This document shows positions 1 to 5,280 of a DNA stretch of 5,280 nt, in pieces (positions within the stretch are counted from its first letter, which is position 1; every line of letters begins with the position of its first letter). The DNA is from Fibrobacterota bacterium. Lineage in GTDB: Bacteria; Fibrobacterota; Chitinivibrionia; Chitinivibrionales; Chitinispirillaceae. The stretch is from contig JAEZKP010000049.1 of assembly GCA_023436145.1 (NCBI GenBank), positions 1-5,280 on the forward strand, in the 5' to 3' direction. A program made the translations under genes and the position numbers. The notes under the pieces are model-generated. The model was not told the origin of the DNA. It searched no databases and worked only from the letters and a program-made list of their open reading frames with translations.

Positions 1-84
1 CTGATGCACATCAGATTCCGCTTGAAAGTAATTCTGTTGATGGCGTGGTAATTCAGTTTGTGCTGGAACATGTATTAGAACCAC
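1..84. repeat. terminal direct repeat, left copy (identical to 5197-5280)
   Basis: All 84 bases match 5197-5280 exactly, including the methyltransferase reading frame. This is the signature of a contig that closes on itself with a unit length of 5196 bp, or of the start of the next unit of a tandem array. Confidence 0.97.
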
Positions 85-497
85 AAAAAGTGGTCGATGA
101 AATTTACAGAGTTCTTAAAGATGATGCAATAGTGTATGCTGAAACACCTTTTTTGCAACAAGTACATGAAGGTGCTTTTGATTTTACACGATTTACAGAA
201 AGTGGACAGCGGTATTTATTCAGAAAATTCAAATTACTGGACTCCGGAGTGATTGCAGGTGCAGGAACACACCTTCTCTGGTCGATAGAGTATTTTTTTC
301 GGAGTCTTTTCCGTTCATGGAAAATTGGTAAAGTTTTTAAACTAGGGTTATTCTGGCTGCAATATTTTGACAGAGTAATACCAGATAACTATAACATTGA
401 TGCTGCGGATTCAGTTTACTTCATGGGTAGAAAATCAGGTAATTCATTTGCAGCTAACCAGATGTACGAGTATTATAAAGGAGCAGATAAAAAGTAA
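1..497 (+). CDS. SAM-dependent methyltransferase, C-terminal part (5' end cut by window edge, continues from 4751-5280)
   Basis: The reading frame is open from position 3 to the stop at 495-497. The GTG at 45 is an internal valine, not a start, because the same 84 bases at the window end read in frame from upstream. Seen here: the acidic loop and strand around ADAHQIP, the LEHV motif of class I methyltransferases, and an AETPFLQQVHEGAFDFTRFT block. From family knowledge, that block is typical of proteins in which a Trm112-like N-terminus is joined to a Methyltransf_11-type Rossmann domain; they transfer a methyl group from S-adenosylmethionine to a substrate I cannot name. The C-terminus has an aromatic stretch (EYFFRSLF to WLQYFDRV) and a DAADSVYFMGRKS ending. 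Joined to the other fragment across the terminal repeat, the corrected protein is 313 residues with motif I (VLIIGGGTIGTG) at about 111-122. Such genes often lie in surface-polysaccharide loci, which is only inference here. A MITE is inserted 6 nt after the stop. Confidence 0.85.
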   Translation, partial: DAHQIPLESNSVDGVVIQFVLEHVLEPQKVVDEIYRVLKDDAIVYAETPFLQQVHEGAFDFTRFTESGQRYLFRKFKLLDSGVIAGAGTHLLWSIEYFFRSLFRSWKIGKVFKLGLFWLQYFDRVIPDNYNIDAADSVYFMGRKSGNSFAANQMYEYYKGADKK

Positions 498-502
498 AAC
501 AG

Positions 503-511
503 TATATATGT
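503..511. repeat. target site duplication of the MITE, left copy
   Basis: TATATATGT directly abuts the left inverted repeat and matches 755-763 in all nine positions. The sequence is AT-rich, so some chance similarity is possible, but the exact flush placement on both sides argues for a true duplication. Confidence 0.8.
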
Positions 512-754
512 CACTACCATCCCATATTGACAAAAAAATCTGCCTCAATATAGCATAGTTTTAAAGAATTGGGCATTTTTAGTGTTTTTTCTATTTTACT
601 ATGTTCACACATTTTCCTTTACAATACGACTTTATTACCGCGTGCTGTCCCATAGCTTAATCAACAAATAATGGTAAATACAGCTGTTGAGGCAACACAT
701 GTCACATGGCCAGCTATTATGTCAACTTTTTTGAAATCCTATGGGATGGTAGTG
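512..754. mobile_element. MITE-like non-autonomous element, 243 bp, 15-bp terminal inverted repeats
   Basis: The left end CACTACCATCCCATA (512-526) is the exact reverse complement of the right end (740-754). The element is flanked by the 9-bp direct repeat TATATATGT at 503-511 and 755-763, flush with both ends, as expected for a target duplication. Beyond the perfect 15 bp the ends remain loosely alike (both reach a CAAAAAA run). The interior holds no open reading frame of note and contains one small perfect hairpin, TGTTG-AGG-CAACA, at 685-697. A transposase acting in trans must have moved it; none is in the window. A 9-bp duplication is known for several families (IS1, the IS10/IS50 group of IS4, some IS256), so I do not assign one. 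It sits between the methyltransferase stop and the first barrel gene and probably displaced the latter's original upstream sequence. Confidence 0.85.
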
Positions 755-763
755 TATATATGT
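755..763. repeat. target site duplication of the MITE, right copy
   Basis: TATATATGT directly abuts the right inverted repeat. Removing the element and one copy restores a plausible uninterrupted spacer reading AACAGTATATATGTTAATC. Confidence 0.8.
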
Positions 764-867
764 TAATCTTTTTTCATGGATAATTGAGACTTTTTGCGAC
801 ACCCAGATCCCATTAAAAAATGAATAAGCCCAGACCAGGTTAACACAATCAAGAAACATCGAGCAAA

Positions 868-2164
868 ATGAAGAAATTAATTCTGATAGCTGTTTTATCT
901 ATAACAATATTGGCTAAAGATGATAAAAAATCAAAAATCGATTTTATTGGCGGTATCTGGTATCAGAATGGCCAGATACTCAATGGCACCTTCAACTATT
1001 CAGATGATATTGATAATTTCTGGCTCCAGAAAGCTTTTGCCAATTTAGGATTAAATATCGGGATAAACAGATGGTTTTCAATCACCGCTGCATTAGAAGC
1101 CAATTGGCGGTTTCCTTTCAACAAGAAAAACACTTCTCTTGAATCGCGGCTCTATTCATATGATTACTATTTAGATCAATTGCGGGCGGACATAACTCCT
1201 TTCCAAAACCGGTTCATCAAACTCCGACTTACCCTGGGATATTTCCATTTCCACTACAATGAAAATACCCGCAATCTTGGAAACGTCCTTTTCAAAAGCA
1301 GTTGCTATCCGACAGCAATCATCCAGCAGGAATTTTATCAGCAAGAATTCGATCCTCAAAAAGGATACGATGTTCCTTTTTTGCGCCTATGCGGCTATAA
1401 CCTAAGCGCAACTCTCCTGGATGGTCTGTTTTTCTATGATTTTCTGACAACCATGTATGTTGACACCTATCGCCTTGGTGACCGTTCGCTTACTTACATT
1501 CTCGGGCTTTACTGGCATGGAATCAAAGTAAGTACAGGAATACAATTTGACCGTTTCCTGTCCTTTAAAAACGTAGCCACCAGCCCCGAAAATACTTATT
1601 TAACAGATGAAGAAAATTCAGACTCAGAACAGCCTACTTTTGCAGGTAACAAATTTATGACATACGCAAGTCTTGATATAAAAAGAATTTTATTCGGTGA
1701 AGATTATCCATCGTTTTTCGGAGAAAATGATGCAAAGTTTTTCTTCGAAATGAATGTGCTCGGTATCAAGAACTACAAAGTCTACTATAACAATCGAAAA
1801 GAACGCATCCCAATAGTCTTTGGGGTATTGTTGCCCATATTTAAAATTTTAGATGTCCTATGTGTTGAGTTCGAACACTTCGGTTCACTTTATCCTAACA
1901 GCATGGATCGTCCGTTTAATTATAACAAGGCCATTTCCAGAATATCAGGAATCTCAATACATCCCTGAAGAATTCAAATATGATGACTGGAAATGGTCCT
2001 TGTATGCGAAACGGTCTTTCTCAAAATTTTCGATAATCTTTCAGTTTGCCCATGACCATCTCTGGCTCAGGGGTTCCAGACCCGCCGATCAGGTCTTCCG
2101 GGATGTTCTGTTTGATAGAAACAAGGATTTCTACTATCAATTGAAGTTACAATTCAGTTTTTAA
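868..2164 (+). CDS. predicted outer-membrane beta-barrel protein, frameshifted paralogue 1
   Basis: The ATG at 868 begins a signal peptide (MKKLILIAVLSITILA, probable cleavage before KDDKK) and is the only ATG after the in-frame stop at 841-843; no good Shine-Dalgarno precedes it. The frame stops at 1968 after 366 codons, but the neighbouring frame continues to 2164 with close similarity to the intact paralogue at 3089-4396. One extra base at the GG of 1929-1930 explains it: AAGGCCATTTCC here against AAGCCCTTTCCT there. The span of 1297 nt is 432 codons plus one base. The restored protein would be about 431 residues, rich in alternating aromatic strands (GYFHFHYNE, KFFFEMNVLG, FSIIFQFAHDHLWL) and ending LKLQFSF with a terminal Phe, as outer-membrane barrels do. 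I do not recognise a named family; transport, adhesion or structural roles are all open. If the shift is real, the truncated product lacks its last strands and insertion signal and is probably non-functional. Confidence 0.8.
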
Positions 2165-2174
2165 AGAAGTAAAA

Positions 2175-2187
2175 CACTACCATCCCA
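2175..2187. repeat. solo copy of the MITE terminal sequence
   Basis: CACTACCATCCCA matches the first 13 bases of the MITE end at 512 exactly. The next 30 or so bases are only loosely similar, and no opposing end was found before or after it. As at the MITE, it lies just downstream of a stop codon and is preceded closely by AAGTAAAACA (2167-2176 here, 492-501 there). It may be a decayed element, one end left after deletion, or a preferred site or genome-wide motif. The rest of the 178-bp convergent spacer (2165-2342) shows no gene and no clear terminator. Confidence 0.6.
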
Positions 2188-2342
2188 GATTATTAAAACA
2201 TTAGCCTGAGCTGCTTGCCGTCAATTGTCCCAGTTTAAAATTTGTTAATTTATTACAGGTAATTCGCCAAAGTATTTGATATTGATCAGAAAACTATTAA
2301 TTGCCGGTGTAATAATTTTTATTCTATTCCTGATCCAGAGGT

Positions 2343-2978
2343 TCAGAATGTTGCGGCGATCCTTAAACCAACTCCATTCCGAACGCTAATAACAGGTGCA
2401 ACCTGAAAAGATCTGCTGACCTGGTTTGATTTCTCAAGTTTATTATTACTGGCAACAAACCCTAAAGAAACGGCCATTGATGTGATTAAAAAGAGCTCCT
2501 GCCCTACAGCTCCAATAACACTCAAAGGCTTGGCGCCAGTTAAATTACCCAGTACACCAAGAGCACTAAATGTCCATGAAGCCCCATAGAATGGGAAACC
2601 CATATTCTTCCCGATAAAAGGCTTATTATACCATTCATATGCCCGCTCAACTGTATATGCACCACCAGCACATAATGCCGGCCCCACGGCAGTTGCCAAA
2701 CCACCGGTAATCAGAAGGGTCAGTTCATTAGAACCAAATTCAATTTTACTGCTATCTGATGAAGAAAGAATGGCAACCGCAGATGATATTTTAAAAATCA
2801 AACCGCAAGCATACACTATTGCTCCAATGTTTGATAAATACTTCGCTGATTTTAGTTCACTGTAGAATATTATATCCTTATTCGGCATCACCAGCTCGGA
2901 ACTTGCAGTTTCCTGCAGCTGAGCCTGCAGTGCCACACTCGTTACCAGAATTAAACACCAAAAAGCAATATTACGCAT
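2343..2978 (-). CDS. hypothetical exported hydrophobic protein, 211 aa
   Basis: The start at 2978 is well supported by an AAAGGA ribosome site about 6 nt upstream and a signal peptide (MRNIAFWCLILVTSVALQA, probable cleavage before QLQE). The mature part has hydrophobic stretches near residues 50-71, 86-107, 133-147 and 152-177, rich in Gly and Ala, with a polar segment YEWYNKPFIGKNMG around 114-127 between the second and third. The last 20 residues (VAPVISVRNGVGLRIAATF) alternate like beta-strands and end in Phe. I recognise no family and no catalytic motif. An inner-membrane helical protein or an envelope protein with a short terminal strand pair are both possible. It converges with the first barrel gene and diverges from the second, sharing with the latter a 110-bp intergenic region with a dyad, so the two may be co-regulated. 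Confidence 0.8.
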   Translation of the reverse strand: MRNIAFWCLILVTSVALQAQLQETASSELVMPNKDIIFYSELKSAKYLSNIGAIVYACGLIFKISSAVAILSSSDSSKIEFGSNELTLLITGGLATAVGPALCAGGAYTVERAYEWYNKPFIGKNMGFPFYGASWTFSALGVLGNLTGAKPLSVIGAVGQELFLITSMAVSLGFVASNNKLEKSNQVSRSFQVAPVISVRNGVGLRIAATF

Positions 2979-2984
2979 AAAATT

Positions 2985-2990
2985 TCCTTT
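2985..2990 (-). promoter_or_regulatory. ribosome binding site for the gene starting at 2978
   Basis: Reads AAAGGA on the minus strand, about 6 nt before the ATG. It fixes the start at the head of the signal peptide. Confidence 0.7.
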
Positions 2991-3007
2991 TCATCAGGTT
3001 TCAATGA

Positions 3008-3044
3008 AATATAAATCAAATTAAGCTTTATATGGATTTATATT
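3008..3044. promoter_or_regulatory. perfect 10-bp inverted repeat between divergent genes, possible operator or paired -10 elements
   Basis: AATATAAATC at 3008-3017 is exactly repeated in inverse as GATTTATATT at 3035-3044, with a 17-bp spacer centred on the palindrome AAGCTT (3023-3028). It lies midway in the 110-bp region between the minus-strand gene (start 2978) and the barrel gene (start 3089). The outer hexamer of each arm reads TATATT in the direction of its nearest gene, one mismatch from a -10 consensus, but matching -35 boxes are poor. A dimeric repressor site, symmetric promoters, or chance in AT-rich DNA are all open. Confidence 0.45.
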
Positions 3045-3074
3045 CTTATCGATCAGAGCAATAAACATAATTAC

Positions 3075-3078
3075 GGAG
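3075..3078 (+). promoter_or_regulatory. ribosome binding site for the barrel gene at 3089
   Basis: GGAG lies 10 nt before the ATG at 3089, slightly long spacing but the only purine-rich core there. It supports that start, as does the signal peptide that follows. The paralogue at 868 lacks an equivalent site. Confidence 0.6.
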
Positions 3079-3088
3079 TATCAATAAG

Positions 3089-4396
3089 ATGAAAAAATTG
3101 ATTCTGATGATTATTACGATGATTATATCTATATGGGCCCAGGAAGATGATGGATTTAAAGCCGAACCAGTCTGCGGTGTCTGGTATCAGGGTGGTCAGG
3201 TACTCAATGGAACCTATTCCTATGAAAATGACATTGATCATTTCTGGCTTCAGAAAGTTTTTGCCAATGTTGGTTTCAAAAAGAGGATAAACAAATGGTT
3301 GGCCGTCACCGCCACATTAGAAGCCCAAATGCGACTCTCCTATAAACAAGGAAGCACTTTTCTTGAATCGCAATTCTACTCTTATGATTTCTATATTGAT
3401 CAGGCACGAGGCGATATAACTGCTTTCCAGAACCGATTTATCAAACTCCGATTTACCCTGGGGTATTTCCATTTCCACTATAATGAAAGCACTCGCAATC
3501 TTGGAAATATCCTTTTCAAAAGCAGTTGCTATCCAGCAGCAATCATTCAGCAGGAATTTGATCAGAACAGTTTTTATCAGAATTTTGATCAAGAAAGGTA
3601 TGACGTCCCCTTTTTACGTTTATTGGGCATTAAATTCAATGCATCTTTCCTGGACGACCTGCTTTTTAATGATTTGATGTTAACCTCACAGACATACTTC
3701 CCACTTGGTGACTTTTCGTTTACAAAAATTTTCGGGCTAAACTGGCGTGGAATAAAAGCATGTGTGGGAATACAAGGTGACCGTATTCTGTCCGTTAACA
3801 AACAACTCACCTCACCTCTTGATGCTGAGGTGGAAATAGATAAGAACAGTTCTGAATCAGTAAGACTTACTTATAAAGGTTATAAATTCATGACATACGC
3901 AAGCCTGGATCTTAAAAGAATTGTTTTCGGTGAAGATTATCCGTCGTTTTTCGGAGAAAATGATGCTAAATTTTTCTTCGAAATGAATGTGCTTGGTACT
4001 AAGAACTACAAAGTTTTCTATAAGAATCGAAAAGAACGTATGCCCATAGTATTTGGTGTACTGTTACCCACATTTAAAATCTTAGATGTTCTATGTATCG
4101 AGTTCGAACATTTCGGTTCACTCTATCCTAACAGCATGGAGCGTCCTATCAACTCCAATAAGCCCTTTCCTGAATTTCAGAATGTTTCTTATAATCCTGA
4201 GGACTACAAAAATGATGACTGGAAATGGTCCTGGTATGCAAAGCGTTCTTTCTCAAACTTCTCCATCATCTTTCAGTTTGCCCATGATCATCTCTGGCTA
4301 TGGTCTATGAGATCAGTCGATCAGGTGTTCCGGGATAACCTGGTAGATATCAATGAGGATTTTTACTATCAATTAAAGTTTCTTTTCCATTTCTAA
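3089..4396 (+). CDS. predicted outer-membrane beta-barrel protein, intact paralogue 2, 435 aa
   Basis: A signal peptide (MKKLILMIITMIISIWA, cleavage likely before QEDD) starts the protein. The mature chain has many short alternating aromatic segments: GVWYQGGQVLNG at 30-41, FIKLRFTLGYFHFHYNE at 117-133, a GNILFKSSCYP turn at 139-149, KFFFEMNVLG at 294-303, FSIIFQFAHDHLWLW at 391-405, and a C-terminal strand FYYQLKFLFHF ending in Phe435. This is the pattern expected of a periplasm-crossing protein inserted by the Bam machinery, though I cannot name a family. It shares roughly two thirds of its residues by eye with the frameshifted gene at 868-2164, rising to near 90% over about residues 263-350; the region 185-262 is the most diverged and includes a hydrophilic, acidic and Ser-rich stretch at 240-258 that could be a surface loop. 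The style recalls uncharacterised Fibrobacterota envelope proteins, with low certainty. No cotranscribed gene follows closely. Confidence 0.85.
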   Translation: MKKLILMIITMIISIWAQEDDGFKAEPVCGVWYQGGQVLNGTYSYENDIDHFWLQKVFANVGFKKRINKWLAVTATLEAQMRLSYKQGSTFLESQFYSYDFYIDQARGDITAFQNRFIKLRFTLGYFHFHYNESTRNLGNILFKSSCYPAAIIQQEFDQNSFYQNFDQERYDVPFLRLLGIKFNASFLDDLLFNDLMLTSQTYFPLGDFSFTKIFGLNWRGIKACVGIQGDRILSVNKQLTSPLDAEVEIDKNSSESVRLTYKGYKFMTYASLDLKRIVFGEDYPSFFGENDAKFFFEMNVLGTKNYKVFYKNRKERMPIVFGVLLPTFKILDVLCIEFEHFGSLYPNSMERPINSNKPFPEFQNVSYNPEDYKNDDWKWSWYAKRSFSNFSIIFQFAHDHLWLWSMRSVDQVFRDNLVDINEDFYYQLKFLFHF

Positions 4397-4652
4397 AAGG
4401 ACCAAATTCGGCTAATTCTTTGGAAAAGGATCAGCCACGACGATTGAAAAGTATGACATGAGTAATTAAAATCCTTTATCCTGCAATCGTTTCTGTCAAA
4501 AGCGACCTTCATGTTTTTGCCCTTTGAGTGTCGATTTTTTTAGACATCACACCTCTGTTACCCGATTCGACAAAATATCATGAGAAATCATCTCTTCGCT
4601 GGATATAAGGCGATATTTATGTTGTAAACACATAATAACCCGCTCCAATAGC

Positions 4653-4682
4653 TTGTTCCAGGAGTGCATCTGGCAGTATATT
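4653..4682 (+). promoter_or_regulatory. weak candidate promoter for the methyltransferase gene
   Basis: TTGTTC (4653-4658) and TATATT (4677-4682) are spaced by 18 bp. The -10 has one mismatch to the sigma-70 consensus, the -35 only matches in its TTG. AT-rich DNA offers such matches readily, and the phylum's promoter consensus may differ. Confidence 0.25.
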
Positions 4683-4732
4683 GTTTCTTAGTTGTATAAA
4701 AATATCATAAAACCTGTCAGTTTGTTAAAAAC

Positions 4733-4738
4733 AGGGGG
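4733..4738 (+). promoter_or_regulatory. ribosome binding site for the methyltransferase at 4751
   Basis: AGGGGG ends 12 nt before the ATG at 4751 and 18 nt before the alternative ATG at 4757, so it favours the upstream start. The spacing is longer than ideal even so. Confidence 0.5.
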
Positions 4739-4750
4739 ATTGTATATCAG

Positions 4751-5280
4751 ATGCTGATGGATGAAAATGCTCTCAAGAAGCTCCTTCGCTGCCCAAAGAC
4801 CGGACAAAAACTTGAATACAGCTCTGAAGAAATTAAACCTGCTGATGGAACCGGTTCATATCAAAGGTTAAACGGGAAACCTGTACTTGTAGATTTTGAT
4901 GTTTCAACTATTTATAAAGAGACTTTGTTTAAGTCACAGGGAAAAAGCATCATTAAACGCAGTGCATATACCGGTATAGTAAAAAAATTTTTTCAAAGGC
5001 ATAGTTTCTCCTTTTAATGTAAAAATTAAAAGAAATTTTGAACAGTTAGTTCATTATTTAAGTTCTGTAAAATCACCGCGAGTATTAATAATCGGCGGAG
5101 GTACCATTGGTACAGGAAGTAAATGTTTATATAACAGCAATACAATCGAAGTAATCTCTTTTGATGTTTATGATTCACCCGAGATACAATTCATTGCTGA
5201 TGCACATCAGATTCCGCTTGAAAGTAATTCTGTTGATGGCGTGGTAATTCAGTTTGTGCTGGAACATGTATTAGAACCAC
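4751..5280 (+). CDS. SAM-dependent methyltransferase, N-terminal part with a one-base frameshift (continues at position 1)
   Basis: ATG at 4751 has an AGGGGG ribosome site 12 nt upstream; a second ATG at 4757 is less well spaced. Residues about 10-50 (LLRCPKTGQKLEY through GKPVLVDFD) resemble a Trm112-like domain, although only one of the usual zinc cysteines is present. The frame ends at 5015-5017 after VKKFFQRHSFSF. One base fewer in the A7T6 tract at 4981-4993 would give VKKFFKGIVSPFNVKIKRNF and lead straight into SAM-binding motif I, VLIIGGGTIGTG, with Asp138 after the second strand as the likely ribose-binding acid. From 4751 to 5196 plus 1 to 497 is 943 nt, that is 314 codons plus one base, as expected for a single insertion in an otherwise intact 313-residue gene. 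The shift may be a homopolymer sequencing error, a real mutation, or a site of transcriptional slippage. Substrate unknown. Confidence 0.8.
5197..5280. repeat. terminal direct repeat, right copy (identical to 1-84)
   Basis: Exact copy of the first 84 bases, lying inside the methyltransferase gene at the codons for ADAHQIP through LEHVLEP. The match runs to the last base of the window, so the true length of the shared sequence cannot be seen from here. Confidence 0.97.

Larger units (their letters stand above)
4397..4750. other. 354-bp intergenic region without a recognisable gene
   Basis: It separates the intact barrel gene from the methyltransferase start. Only open frames of a few codons occur on either strand. 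No tRNA-like fold, MITE end or strong terminator with a T-run was found. Its last 100 bases should carry the methyltransferase promoter and contain the AGGGGG ribosome site at 4733-4738. Confidence 0.6.

Noticed and set aside
45..497. A separate 150-residue gene starting at the GTG at 45
   Set aside because: The frame is open upstream to the window edge and continues through the identical terminal repeat into methyltransferase motif I, so the GTG is an internal codon.
498..867. Integron attC site or CRISPR array in the intergenic regions
   Set aside because: No paired RYYYAAC/GTTRRRY core sites and no regularly spaced direct repeats were found; the paired ends here are the MITE's.
1171..1359. 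Minus-strand open frame inside the first barrel gene, with a similar one at 3317-3592 in the second
   Set aside because: Their resemblance follows from the paralogy of the overlying genes; they lack ribosome sites and lie fully inside well-supported coding sequence.
3483..4310. Further open frames at 3483-3677 (+), 3589-3810 (-) and 4086-4310 (+)
   Set aside because: Shadows in other frames of the intact barrel gene, with no start signals or protein-like features of their own.
4406..4425. Hairpin CCAAA...TTTGG after the second barrel gene as a terminator
   Set aside because: The stem is short and interrupted, and it is followed by purines rather than a T-run.
4529..4575. TGTCGA/TCGACA inverted pair in the 4397-4750 spacer
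   Set aside because: Only six paired bases with a loop of about 30 bases, well within chance.
1..5280. A self-replicating small plasmid or phage genome
   Set aside because: The ends overlap, but no replication, mobilisation, capsid or recombinase gene and no iteron cluster is visible.

Overview
The window looks like a low-GC Gram-negative bacterium. Three of its four genes encode exported proteins with Sec-type signal peptides, and all three end in phenylalanine, the usual C-terminal signature of outer-membrane beta-barrels. The style of the two paralogous barrels recalls Fibrobacterota/Chitinispirillum-like genomes, but that assignment rests on memory of the protein style and is weak.

Layout: (1) Positions 1-497 hold the 3' two-thirds of a SAM-dependent methyltransferase gene. 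(2) Positions 503-763 hold a 243-bp non-coding element with 15-bp terminal inverted repeats and a 9-bp target duplication, which I call as a MITE. (3) Positions 868-2164 hold a predicted outer-membrane beta-barrel gene broken by one extra base near 1929. (4) Positions 2165-2342 are a convergent spacer with a third copy of the MITE end. (5) Positions 2343-2978, minus strand, hold an unrecognised exported hydrophobic protein. (6) Positions 2979-3088 are a divergent promoter region with a perfect 10-bp inverted repeat. (7) Positions 3089-4396 hold an intact paralogue of the gene in (3). (8) Positions 4397-4750 are non-coding. (9) Positions 4751-5280 hold the 5' part of the methyltransferase gene, with a one-base frameshift in an A7T6 tract.

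The last 84 bases (5197-5280) are identical to the first 84. The window therefore closes into a 5196-bp circle, or is one unit of a tandem array, and the methyltransferase fragments at the two ends become one gene of 313 codons once the frameshift is corrected. No replication, mobilisation or recombinase gene is present, so a self-sustaining plasmid is not supported. An assembly circle, a tandem repeat unit or a passively excised circle are all possible.

The genes do not form an obvious pathway. The two paralogous barrels, in direct orientation around a small divergent exported protein, look like a locally duplicated surface-protein locus. The methyltransferase belongs to a type often found in cell-surface polysaccharide regions. 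Two of the three plus-strand genes carry single-base shifts although their downstream sequence is well conserved, which suggests either very recent inactivation or errors in the consensus.
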